The position numbers and the translations under genes are program-made. Shown here one piece after another: positions 17,193 through 26,442 of a DNA stretch of 47,769 bases. The notes under the pieces are model-generated. The model was not told where the DNA came from, did no database searches, and saw only the letters and a program-made list of their open reading frames with translations. Position 1 is the first letter of the stretch. The number at the start of each line of letters is the position of its first letter. The stretch covers positions 1 to 47,769 of the forward strand of contig JADFPP010000019.1 of assembly GCA_022562275.1 (NCBI GenBank), written 5' to 3'. The stretch comes from Bacteroidota bacterium (GTDB taxonomy: Bacteria; Bacteroidota; Ignavibacteria; Ignavibacteriales; Ignavibacteriaceae).

Positions 17193-19550
17193 TTAATTAC
17201 TTAAGGCTATTTTTTTTTCTGTATAATACTTCACTTTCTGAATAAATTCCTGACTGTCAATTGGTTTGGGAATATAATCTGTAGCACCTGCCTCCAGGCA
17301 TTTTTCCCTGTCTCCCTTCATTGCAAAAGCTGTTAATGCAATAATTGGTGTATTCTTATAGTCCTCAAGCTGCCTGATTTTTTGTGTTGCTTCAAATCCG
17401 TTCATAACAGGCATCTGCATATCCATTAGTATCAAATCGTATTTTTGTTCCTTAACCTGATCCAGTGCCTCCTGACCATTCTCAACTACCACTATTGATT
17501 CGAAATTATTCTTCTTCAATAATCTTGTTACAATAATCTGAGAATGTTTATAATCTTCTACAAGCAGTATTTTAATAGTATCCGGTTTTTCTTTTATTTC
17601 TTCCGGAGTTGAAGGTTCATCGTATCTGTCTATCATTGATGCAATTACATCTTGAAGATCTTCGATATTTGTACTGTTTTTTAGTAACAAGTCTTCAAAC
17701 ATCCCATCAATTTTTTGTAAGTCTTCTTCAATATTTTCCTTTCCGGTATAGATTATTATTGGAAGTTTTGCAAACTTTTTATCGGATTTAATTAATTTAA
17801 TCATTTCGAAACCATCAATTTCCGGCATATCCAAATCAATAATTGCTAAGTCCAGATCTATATTCTCAATTAAACCCATAACATTAGGTGAACGTGATTC
17901 TGCAATAGGGTTAAATCCCGCTTGCTGAATCGACTCTTTCAGAAGTTTTAATGTTGGTATATCATCATCAACAATAAGAACATTAGAATCTTTACGCAAT
18001 TTATAATGGGTTAAGACTTCAACAAGGTATTTGTAATTGATTGGCTTTACAAAATATTCAACAGCACCTAATAAAAATGCTTTTTGCTGTTCGGCTTCTA
18101 CAGAGCAAATAATAACAGGTGTTCGTTTTGTATTGGGGATTTGTCTTAATTTTTGAAGTAGCTCTAATCCATTTGAATCAGGTAAAACAATATCCATCAG
18201 TATCGCAAGGAAAATATCTTTTTCAATTATTTCTAATGTCTGCTTAGCAGAATTAACAATGGTAGGTTCGTATCCCCACTTTTGCAAATAATTACTTAAT
18301 AGCTTGGAAGTAGCATAATCATCTTCAATTATCAAAACTTTATTTGTTTTTGATGATTTAGGAAGTGTGCTTATTTGTTCTTCTATTTGTGTAATCTCCT
18401 TAACCGGAATAGAAAAATAATATGACGTTCCTTTTCCTAAAGTGCTCGTTATATCAATTTCACCATTCAAATAATCCACATATCTTTTTACTAATGTTAA
18501 ACTCAATCCGGTTGTATTGCCAATTTTGTTAACTACAAAATCGCTTAGAGAGAATGGTGTAAAGATATTCCCGATTTTATCTGAAGGGATACCGGAGCTA
18601 GTATCGGTTATACGGAATGTAAGTTTATTTTGCTCTGTAGAAAATGCCGACACCGTTACTTTCCCCTGATCTGTTAGACGAACAGCATTATTAATAATAT
18701 TTAACAAAATATATCTTAGCTTAGGAGCATCAAGATTCAATGACTCGGGTAAATCATCATCAATATTCACAATAAAATCAATTCGGCTTTTATCAACCTT
18801 TTCCTCAACCAGCTTGATTATATCCTTAATAAATTGTGAAACCTTTACAACAGAAAGAACTGATTTACTCTGACCATTATCTAACTTTGCAATTTCAATC
18901 AGGTCGTTGATGATAGAAAGCAGATCGTAAGCATTTTCTTTTAGAGTATCAACGTATTCTCTTTGTGAGGCTGATAAATTCTCTTCGTTTAATAATGATG
19001 CGAAACCCACAATACTATTTGTTGGTGTACGCAGCTCGTGTGAAATTGATGAAACGATATCTCCGAGTGAATTACTCAGACTTCCTTTTTTACTCATCCA
19101 TATTCGTAACAGGTTTCTAAGTGAATTTCCAATTACAATAATATTATCGATTTCATTCTGAACGAATTCATTTTTTTCAGCAATTTTTAGCATCACTCTT
19201 TCGCTATCGGAAATGTTGATGTATAAACATCCTTCATTCATTACAACTTCCGAGGCAGTGACTTCGCAATCGGCATTAGTGATAAAACGGGTTTCAGTGG
19301 ATTCCTTTACATAATTTAAACAGCCGTTACATTTAATGATTGCATTTTTAGAGTACGATTTTCTGGAATTATATGATTTTCCCAAAATTTCAAGTCCGTC
19401 TTCCCTAACTTTTGTAAGTATAATTGCCTCAAATTCATACTCTTCAGCTAAAAAATTACATAATTCATCAGGAAATTCTGCAGCCAGTGTAATAGCTGAG
19501 TTTACCAGTTGGTTATATTTTGAAAGGAAATCTATTTTAACGCTTTGCAT
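17193..19550 (-). CDS. hybrid sensor histidine kinase with three receiver domains
   Basis: A 785-residue protein with no membrane segment, so a cytoplasmic sensor. Residues 1-155 resemble a GAF-like input domain and carry Cys74, Cys77, Cys95 and Cys108. HisKA has SHELRTPTNSIVGF with phospho-acceptor His171. The HATPase has the N-box INNAVRLT (Asn284/Asn288) and the G1 box TDTSSGIP. Three receivers follow with expected phospho-Asp at 453, 572 and 710. In the second receiver the usual KP pair reads LLLKNS, so the proline is lost and it may be degenerate. There is no output DNA-binding domain and no adjacent regulator; the signal must leave through another protein, perhaps an Hpt partner elsewhere. 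Confidence 0.92.
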   Translation of the reverse strand: MQSVKIDFLSKYNQLVNSAITLAAEFPDELCNFLAEEYEFEAIILTKVREDGLEILGKSYNSRKSYSKNAIIKCNGCLNYVKESTETRFITNADCEVTASEVVMNEGCLYINISDSERVMLKIAEKNEFVQNEIDNIIVIGNSLRNLLRIWMSKKGSLSNSLGDIVSSISHELRTPTNSIVGFASLLNEENLSASQREYVDTLKENAYDLLSIINDLIEIAKLDNGQSKSVLSVVKVSQFIKDIIKLVEEKVDKSRIDFIVNIDDDLPESLNLDAPKLRYILLNIINNAVRLTDQGKVTVSAFSTEQNKLTFRITDTSSGIPSDKIGNIFTPFSLSDFVVNKIGNTTGLSLTLVKRYVDYLNGEIDITSTLGKGTSYYFSIPVKEITQIEEQISTLPKSSKTNKVLIIEDDYATSKLLSNYLQKWGYEPTIVNSAKQTLEIIEKDIFLAILMDIVLPDSNGLELLQKLRQIPNTKRTPVIICSVEAEQQKAFLLGAVEYFVKPINYKYLVEVLTHYKLRKDSNVLIVDDDIPTLKLLKESIQQAGFNPIAESRSPNVMGLIENIDLDLAIIDLDMPEIDGFEMIKLIKSDKKFAKLPIIIYTGKENIEEDLQKIDGMFEDLLLKNSTNIEDLQDVIASMIDRYDEPSTPEEIKEKPDTIKILLVEDYKHSQIIVTRLLKKNNFESIVVVENGQEALDQVKEQKYDLILMDMQMPVMNGFEATQKIRQLEDYKNTPIIALTAFAMKGDREKCLEAGATDYIPKPIDSQEFIQKVKYYTEKKIALSN

Positions 19551-19947
19551 AAATCTAGCTTCTATTTAGTCCAGGTTTCAATCAGTAAATAGTAAAATAA
19601 AAATTAAGTACAAATATAGTAAATTGAAATGAAAAATCATCCTATATTATTTGGCTGCAAAACTTCTGTCCAAAACATTTTTATGTTTGAGTATATGTTC
19701 ATTATTTAATATTAAGTTGAATATTTTACTAAATCAGTGAACTCAACCCCCTAACCCCCTTCTCTTAAAGAGAAGGGGGAATTAAAGGGGGATGAGTTAT
19801 TCTAATAGCTATAGCGATGATTAATACTCGTAATTTATACTATTTCGTTCTTGCTAATATGTTAACAATTAATTTAGCAGACGTGGGCTGCAATGAAACA
19901 CTTAATTTTTATTAATACTAAATCAAAGAAAAACGTGTTAAACTTTA
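19551..19947. other. intergenic region with one palindromic repeat
   Basis: 397 bp between two minus-strand genes. Apart from the palindrome at 19740-19798 it is AT-rich with no ORF or recognised RNA. The upstream region of the histidine kinase starts here, but no confident promoter was seen. Confidence 0.4.
19740..19798. repeat. palindromic REP-like repeat
   Basis: An outer AACTCA/TGAGTT pair (19740-19745/19793-19798), a CCCCCT/AGGGGG pair and a central CCCCCTTCTCTT-AAAGAGAAGGGGG form a near-continuous 59-bp hairpin. There is no T-run, so it is more like a repetitive extragenic palindrome than a terminator. Only one copy is seen in the window. Confidence 0.6.
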
Positions 19948-21960
19948 TCACAGTCTCACATCAATTTGAAAAGAGAAGCGGTTGTCTAAATTCCCATTAA
20001 TTTTGTTGATGCCGGAACTAAGTGATTTTTCTTTAGGTTTAAATGTTTCCGAATACTTTGCCGATAATGTAAGGAAGTATAACGGAGTATATCTAAGTAT
20101 AAGATACCATCTTACACCTTCTCCAAATAAAGCCAGATTTGTTAATACACCTGTCAGGTCATTTTCATATTCATAAATAGCAGAGTTAAATGAATCGGTT
20201 CTAAAAAAGATTATTCTGGCATATAGGTTAAAATTTTGTGTTGGTGAGAACCGTACATCCTGAAAGAATAAATAGCCGTTCTCCTGCTCATTTAACTGTG
20301 CAACCCTATAATCATTATATTCAAATCTACCCTTTAGTCTTAATTTTCTTGTCGGGTAGTAGATTAGTTCAAATCTTATTAATTGTCTTAATCTCTTTAC
20401 TAACTGTTTTTTATTATCAATAATACTATTAATATCTTTGTTCTCATATTTATAGCGGATTCTGGTTTCAAGCTTGTTAAAAGGTTTGCTTACAAAATAA
20501 AGTAATGATTCATCACCATTGCTGGGCTGGGGATTAGAGAATGTTGCAAATGGAAATCTAAACTGATCATAATAAAAATTAAGTACACCGATGGGAGTTC
20601 GCCATTTTATTCCTGTATAAATTCCAAACTCATTTGTCGGCACTCCGGATCTTTCACCAAAAGCGAAACCGTGAAAGCTTACATAGTTTCTCGGATAACT
20701 TCTGACGGAAGTTATTAGAGAGAAATTTCTTCCGATAAAGAATTGTAAGGAGTTTATTGATGCAACTGATGTACCGTTGTAAGCTATCTCACCAAATATA
20801 TTTACGTTGTTGAAAAACAAATCATAATAGAATGATGTATAATTAAATTCTCTTCCTTTTATATCAAATATCTTTGATGGCAAAAAATTATTTGAATACT
20901 TTGACTGATAATAAAGTAATCCTGATTTTAAAAAACCACCATACTGGTAATCAATTCTTGCACCCCAAAGTTTTTCTTCAGCAGCATTTTTCTTTCTAAT
21001 TTCACTTTGAGTTCTGTGAAATCCAGTTTCGGGAGTGGACAATATGTTTCCTGTTACGGAATCTATGCTTGCATCAAAATTGTTTTTTGAAAAAAATCCT
21101 GATATAAGAAAATCGTTTACCTTAACCGTTGCAGCAACGCCCCTTAAGAAACTTGTTTCAGTGGCACTTGTGTATGGCTTAAATACACGGTCTTTCTTTT
21201 TAACTGGATAAATCGCATCGGCACCTTTTAGAAAGCCATAAGGACTCCATAATACCAAGCCTTGTCCAAATTCAGCAATATAGTCGCCTATAATAAATCT
21301 GTAAAGAGGACCTAAATCGCGTACAGCGAAATGAAGGGATTTAAATTCATCAAATGCCGATTCACCGGCGTCTTTCTCTGCAAGAAAACCGATTTGAAAG
21401 TGAGAATCATATTGAAGTAATAACCTGTTATAAATTTTTGGCTTTGTTCCTGTAAACTTATTCTCAATAAATCCATTCCTCGTTTGCAAATCATTGGATA
21501 CTCTGCTGCGAAGTTTAAATTTTGTTTTTGAAAGTAATAGTTCGATTGTGCTTTCATCTTTGATTTCCGGCTGCACAACATCGGTAGGTTTTCCGACAGT
21601 TACGAATGGAACAATTTGCTTTATCAAATCTTTATTTAATCCTCGAACGGCATGTAATTCTTCAACAGAGAAAAAATCGCCATACTTTTTTCTATAATCA
21701 ACTATCAATTTTGCAGATTTAAAGTCCATTTCGGGAATTTGCTGTAGATCAGCAATTTCGGATCGATTAATATTAACAGGGTTTTGTATTAGTTGTTCTA
21801 AAAGCTCATAAAGATTTGAATTATCTACTTCTTTGGTTGGTTCCTGCAAAATATTTTCCAGTACTTCCTCTGCTTTTAGATATAAAGAATCAGTTTGAGC
21901 AACTGAAAAGTATATCGGAAATAAAATGAGTATTATGAAAATCTTATAGGAAGTTTTCAA
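19948..21960 (-). CDS. secreted helix-hairpin-helix protein with outer-membrane barrel-like C-terminus
   Basis: 670 residues. A signal peptide (1-21, ending SVAQ) is followed by a helical part with tandem helix-hairpin-helix motifs (about 65-125: LQQIPEMDFKSAKLIVDYRK and AVRGLNKDLIKQI), like the ComEA HhH unit that binds DNA. Residues from about 140 to the end alternate aromatic and polar residues and end in an aromatic-rich strand (FSFQIDVRL), as in outer-membrane barrels. The architecture is widespread in Bacteroidota but poorly studied. A role in DNA uptake or surface DNA binding is only a suggestion. The PorV-like gene lies 21 bp upstream, so both are likely co-transcribed. Confidence 0.75.
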   Translation of the reverse strand: MKTSYKIFIILILFPIYFSVAQTDSLYLKAEEVLENILQEPTKEVDNSNLYELLEQLIQNPVNINRSEIADLQQIPEMDFKSAKLIVDYRKKYGDFFSVEELHAVRGLNKDLIKQIVPFVTVGKPTDVVQPEIKDESTIELLLSKTKFKLRSRVSNDLQTRNGFIENKFTGTKPKIYNRLLLQYDSHFQIGFLAEKDAGESAFDEFKSLHFAVRDLGPLYRFIIGDYIAEFGQGLVLWSPYGFLKGADAIYPVKKKDRVFKPYTSATETSFLRGVAATVKVNDFLISGFFSKNNFDASIDSVTGNILSTPETGFHRTQSEIRKKNAAEEKLWGARIDYQYGGFLKSGLLYYQSKYSNNFLPSKIFDIKGREFNYTSFYYDLFFNNVNIFGEIAYNGTSVASINSLQFFIGRNFSLITSVRSYPRNYVSFHGFAFGERSGVPTNEFGIYTGIKWRTPIGVLNFYYDQFRFPFATFSNPQPSNGDESLLYFVSKPFNKLETRIRYKYENKDINSIIDNKKQLVKRLRQLIRFELIYYPTRKLRLKGRFEYNDYRVAQLNEQENGYLFFQDVRFSPTQNFNLYARIIFFRTDSFNSAIYEYENDLTGVLTNLALFGEGVRWYLILRYTPLYFLTLSAKYSETFKPKEKSLSSGINKINGNLDNRFSFQIDVRL

Positions 21961-21981
21961 TTAATTATTTTTCCTTTAACA

Positions 21982-22839
21982 CTAATCTATTTGAAGATAT
22001 CTTCTGATTTCATCATTTCGAGAGTTATTTCTACCAAAACTAATAATTATTCCGGCTTGATGTGTTAAACCAAGTTCCTGATGGGTGAATAGCGCATAAT
22101 CTAAGCCTATCATCGAATAATTAATTCCGATTCCGGCAGTATAACGGGAAGGTTCGTTTTGGAAACCGAATCTTAGTGAAAGATACCTAATGATGTCATA
22201 TTCAATTCCGAATTGTACGGAGGGTTTGTACCTTATGTCTTTTTCAACTGCCAGGTTAATGCTAAGAGTATTTATTAAATCATAACTGAATCCTGTTGTA
22301 AATACCATAGGTAATTGATCATCATCATCGGAGATGCTTGCCCTATTTAAATTTGAGATGGCAAAGCCCCATCTGATCTGTTTTGTTATATAAGCTAATC
22401 CTCCAAAATTTAAATAAAATGAACTTGTGCTCCCGTAATTTTGAATCGAAAATGTGTGATAATTAATAGCTATTCCAATAAAGAATTTTTTTTCATACTT
22501 GTAGGAATATCCAAGTACAATTTTGGATTCTCGGTACAACTCGAATCCGTAAGTCATTCCACCAATAGCAATAGATCCGAAATCAAACGGCTCTAAGTAT
22601 GCAGCATATCCGTTGGACAATTCCGATAAACCAAATGGTGCTGGAGAATAATAGACACCAATTTCGCGCCAGTTAAGCTGGGATAATCCTGCCGGATTAT
22701 TAAAAATTGAAAACACATCATTGCTCAATGCTACATCTGAGTTAGATAAGGATATCTGTCTTGCACCAGGATTTAGTTGAGCGTAGTTGGTTGATAGTAG
22801 CAATAATGGAGCGAATATGAGAAGGATTCGTTTATTCAT
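21982..22839 (-). CDS. PorV/PorQ-like outer-membrane barrel protein
   Basis: 285 residues with a signal peptide (1-20, ending NYAQ). The mature start LNPGARQISLSNSDVALSND, followed by VFSIFNNPAGLS, is the PorV/PorQ family signature (an FadL-like fold). PorV shuttles type IX cargo to the attachment complex and PorQ is a relative. The domain is shorter than PorV of Porphyromonas, so PorQ-like or a generic family member is as likely. It is the first gene of a pair with the HhH protein and sits opposite a T9SS cargo gene. Confidence 0.8.
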   Translation of the reverse strand: MNKRILLIFAPLLLLSTNYAQLNPGARQISLSNSDVALSNDVFSIFNNPAGLSQLNWREIGVYYSPAPFGLSELSNGYAAYLEPFDFGSIAIGGMTYGFELYRESKIVLGYSYKYEKKFFIGIAINYHTFSIQNYGSTSSFYLNFGGLAYITKQIRWGFAISNLNRASISDDDDQLPMVFTTGFSYDLINTLSINLAVEKDIRYKPSVQFGIEYDIIRYLSLRFGFQNEPSRYTAGIGINYSMIGLDYALFTHQELGLTHQAGIIISFGRNNSRNDEIRRYLQID

Positions 22840-23493
22840 AGTCCTAAAATAAAATATAAGTAGTATATCTATTTTTATATATTAAATCAACAATTAATCA
22901 AACTATCTTCTCGGCAAATAAAAAATAATCTTAATTATCCCTTTTCTGATTAAAATAAAATAATAACTTCATCATAAATTTTGCTGTGAGAAAATTTATG
23001 AATCTCCATAATTCGAATGCCGGCAATTAATTATTGTATCCCCACAATTAGATTTATATCACTAAAAATATACGATAACCCGGGAAATGAAGTTTCAATT
23101 TTAGTTAGTGCGTAAAAACAACATAACAGATAAAAATTTGAATTTTTAGCAATTAAATCTTTCAAGTGAAGTATTTAATTACAGAATCAAAACAAGGGAT
23201 AATCGTTAAACCTGGAATGTACCAGCAGTGCCAGGTAAGATGATGTTTAAAAGTGTCGAATATAACCTCAAAAGTAATAAAATTGAAAAAAAGGTGGTTT
23301 GATGAGCACCATTATATTTACCCGGACAGATGCAATGATTTTAAAATGGAGTCTATTTAATAACCATCCCAAGCAGATTCTATGAGCCAAAAATGTTGAT
23401 GAGTTTTAGCACGATATTTGTAAAATCGAAGAATCATAATTCTTAATCTGAATTATGCGGCAGCTGGAATAATTATTTTAAGAAGGTTCTCAA
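22840..23493. other. 654-bp divergent intergenic region
   Basis: This AT-rich spacer separates the PorV-like gene (minus) from the repeat protein (plus). It holds a CCTGG/CCAGG hairpin (23211-23235) and one 27-codon ORF with a Shine-Dalgarno (listed separately). No known riboswitch was recognised. The length leaves room for control of the large secreted protein. Confidence 0.4.
23302..23385 (+). CDS. possible 27-residue leader peptide
   Basis: An ATG at 23302 follows AAAGGTGG at good spacing and opens a 27-codon ORF (MSTIIFTRTDAMILKWSLFN...) ending in TGA. It lies 108 bp before the T9SS repeat protein. It could be a leader peptide or chance; there is nothing else to support it. Confidence 0.2.
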   Translation: MSTIIFTRTDAMILKWSLFNNHPKQIL

Positions 23494-26442
23494 ATGAAAA
23501 AATATCAAACCTATCTATTCATAATTCTCTTATGTTCATTTAATGTATTTGCACAATCTATTATTAATATAACCTCACCTAACGGTGGCGAAAGCTGGCA
23601 AACAGGGCTTGAACAAACAATTACCTGGTCTGACAACATTACAGAGGATGTAAAGATAGATCTTTACAAAGGAGGTGTTTTTGATTCTGAATTGTTCGCA
23701 TCAACCTTTAGTGATGGATCCAAATTTTGGACAATTCCAGTAGGCACTGCACCTGGTTCAGACTATAAGATAAAGTTAACCAGTGTAGATAGTAGCAATA
23801 TTTTTGACTTTTCTGATGCAGATTTTACAATATTTCCTAGCGTTATTACTATCTCAACCCCTAACGGTGGTGAATCCTGGCAGGCAGGTACTTTACAGCC
23901 TATAATCTGGACAGATAATATAACTGAAAATGTTTTGATTGAGCTCTATAAGGGTGGTTTATTTCATTCTATAATAGAAAGCTCTACTGACAGTGACGGC
24001 AGAAGGAACTGGAACATATCATTTGCACTTGAATCAGGTTCTGACTATTCAGTTAAAATAACAAGTGTGGATAATCCAGGTATTTTTGATTTCTCAGATA
24101 CTAATTTTACTATAATCGATAACGAGATAACAGTAACATTGCCTAACGGTGGTGAAGATTGGGCTATAGAAAGCGTTCAAAATATTACCTGGACTGATAA
24201 TTTTGTTGATAATGTTGAGATACAACTATTCAAAAGTGATATTTTTCATTCACAAATTAAAAATTCTACCGAAAGTGACGGTTCATACTTGTGGAATATT
24301 TCTTCTGCTCTCGATCAAGGATCTGATTATAAAATTAAAATCTTAAGTGTTGCCGATAATAATATCTTTGATTTCTCTGATGCAGATTTTACACTTTCAA
24401 GTGTAATAATAATAACATCACCCAATGGTGGTGAAAACTGGCAAACAGGAGTTGAACAAACAATTACTTGGTCTGATAACATTACAGAGGATGTAAAGAT
24501 TGATCTTTACAAAGGAGGTGTTTTTAACTCTGAATTATTTGCCTCTACCTTTAGTGATGGCTCCAAATTCTGGACTATCCCATTGGGCACTCCACCGGGT
24601 TCTGACTATAAAATTAAAATATCAAGTGTAGATAGCAGCAATGTTTTTGACTTTTCTAATAATGACTTTACAATATTTGCAAGCGATATTACTATTTCAT
24701 CCCCTAACGGTGGTGAATCCTGGCAGGCAGGTACTACACAGCTTATAACCTGGACAGACAACATAACTGAGAACGTTTTAATTGAGCTTTATAAGAGTGG
24801 TTTATTTCATTCGCTAATAATAGGTTCAACTGACAGTGACGGTAGAAGAAATTGGAGTATACCATTTACGCTTGAATCAGGTTCTGACTTCTCAGTAAAG
24901 ATTACAAGTGTGGATAACTCAGGTATTTTTGATTTCTCAGATACTAATTTTACTATAATCGGTAACCAGGTAACTTTAACATCGCCTAACGGTGGAGAAG
25001 ATTGGCTTATTGGAAGCATTCAAAATATTACCTGGACTGATAATTTGATTGGTAATGTTAAGATACAATTATTCAAAAGTGGGATTTATCATTCACAAAT
25101 TAAGAGTTCTACAGAAAGTGACGGTTTATACTTGTGGAGTATTTCTTCTGCTCTCGATCAAGGATCCGATTATAAAATTAAAATCTTAAGCATTACCGAT
25201 AATGATATCTTTGATTTCTCTGATGCTGACTTTACACTTTCAAGTGTGATAATAGTAACATCACCCAATGGTAGTGAAAACTGGCAGGCAGGAAGTGAAC
25301 AGGTTCTTACCTGGGATGATAATATCACCGGTAATGTTTCGATCGAACTATATAAGGGCGGGTTATTACATTCTGTGATATCAAGCTCAACCACTAGCGA
25401 TGGGTTGAAAACTTGGGATATTCCATTTACTCTTGAATCAGGTATGGACTATAGTATTAAAATAACAAGTATAGAAGACCCGGGTATTTTTGATATCTCG
25501 GATGCTGATTTTAGTATCATCGGCAACCAGGTAACAGTAACATCACCTAACGGTAGTGAGAATTGGTTTGTAGGTAGTTCCCAGGTTATTAATTGGACAG
25601 ATAATTTAACAGGAAATGTTGAGATTCAGTTATTCAAAGGTGGGGTATTTCATTCATTCGTTACCAGTTCAACTACAAGTGATGGTTTTTACAACTGGAA
25701 TATTTCTACTTCCCTTGTGTCCGGATCTGATTACAAAATCAGGATCTCCAGCATTTTTAATGGTAATGTCTTTGATTTTTCCGATGCCGAATTTACACTT
25801 TCCAATGAAATAACTGTAACTTCACCCAATGGTGCCGAGGCTTGGCAGGCAGGTAATATATACAACATTGCTTGGTTTGATAATATAACTGGCAATGTGA
25901 AGATAGAACTTTATAAAGACGGAGTTTTTGATTCAGATATAATAAGTTCAGCAACAAGTAATGGTTCTTTCAACTGGGATATTCCTGCCAGTACTGTAGA
26001 TGGTTCAGATTATAAAGTAAAGGTGACAAGTGTTGATGATACATCGTTATTTGACTTGTCAGATGCTGATTTTACGATATTTAATGGGAATATCACAGTA
26101 AGTTCACCAAATGGAGGTGAGAGTTGGCGCGCAGGAACCACAAATATTATAACCTGGGCAGACAATTTAACAGAGAATGTATTGATTGAACTTTATAAAG
26201 GAGGTTCATTCAATTCGGTTATATCAACTTCAACAGCTAGTGACGGCTCCAAGCATTGGAACACGCCATTTGATCTTGAATCAGGTACTGATTACACTGT
26301 TAAAATAACAAGTGTAAATGACCCGGGTATTTCTGATTTCTCAGATTCTAACTTTACAATAATCGATAACCAAATAACAGTTGCATTACCAAACGGTGGT
26401 GAAAACTGGCAGGTTGAAAGTTCACATTATTTCCTGGACTGA
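23494..26442 (+). CDS. T9SS-exported repeat protein, N-terminal part (frame broken near 26425)
   Basis: 982 residues with a signal peptide (1-20, ending VFAQ) followed by ten and a partial eleventh copy of a beta domain of about 92 residues. The consensus is SPNGGESWQAG.....ITWTDN, then IELYKGG, SDG..W.IP, G.DYKIKI.SV and FDFSD..FTI. These resemble the Kre9/KNH or Ser-Thr-rich GPI-anchored family fold found in bacterial surface proteins. The frame ends at TGA 26440-26442 inside repeat 11, whose text continues in the +1 frame. A missing AT dinucleotide (CATATTATT to CATTATT) at about 26425-26430 would account for it. A Shine-Dalgarno AGAAGG precedes the ATG. Confidence 0.85.
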   Translation: MKKYQTYLFIILLCSFNVFAQSIINITSPNGGESWQTGLEQTITWSDNITEDVKIDLYKGGVFDSELFASTFSDGSKFWTIPVGTAPGSDYKIKLTSVDSSNIFDFSDADFTIFPSVITISTPNGGESWQAGTLQPIIWTDNITENVLIELYKGGLFHSIIESSTDSDGRRNWNISFALESGSDYSVKITSVDNPGIFDFSDTNFTIIDNEITVTLPNGGEDWAIESVQNITWTDNFVDNVEIQLFKSDIFHSQIKNSTESDGSYLWNISSALDQGSDYKIKILSVADNNIFDFSDADFTLSSVIIITSPNGGENWQTGVEQTITWSDNITEDVKIDLYKGGVFNSELFASTFSDGSKFWTIPLGTPPGSDYKIKISSVDSSNVFDFSNNDFTIFASDITISSPNGGESWQAGTTQLITWTDNITENVLIELYKSGLFHSLIIGSTDSDGRRNWSIPFTLESGSDFSVKITSVDNSGIFDFSDTNFTIIGNQVTLTSPNGGEDWLIGSIQNITWTDNLIGNVKIQLFKSGIYHSQIKSSTESDGLYLWSISSALDQGSDYKIKILSITDNDIFDFSDADFTLSSVIIVTSPNGSENWQAGSEQVLTWDDNITGNVSIELYKGGLLHSVISSSTTSDGLKTWDIPFTLESGMDYSIKITSIEDPGIFDISDADFSIIGNQVTVTSPNGSENWFVGSSQVINWTDNLTGNVEIQLFKGGVFHSFVTSSTTSDGFYNWNISTSLVSGSDYKIRISSIFNGNVFDFSDAEFTLSNEITVTSPNGAEAWQAGNIYNIAWFDNITGNVKIELYKDGVFDSDIISSATSNGSFNWDIPASTVDGSDYKVKVTSVDDTSLFDLSDADFTIFNGNITVSSPNGGESWRAGTTNIITWADNLTENVLIELYKGGSFNSVISTSTASDGSKHWNTPFDLESGTDYTVKITSVNDPGISDFSDSNFTIIDNQITVALPNGGENWQVESSHYFLD

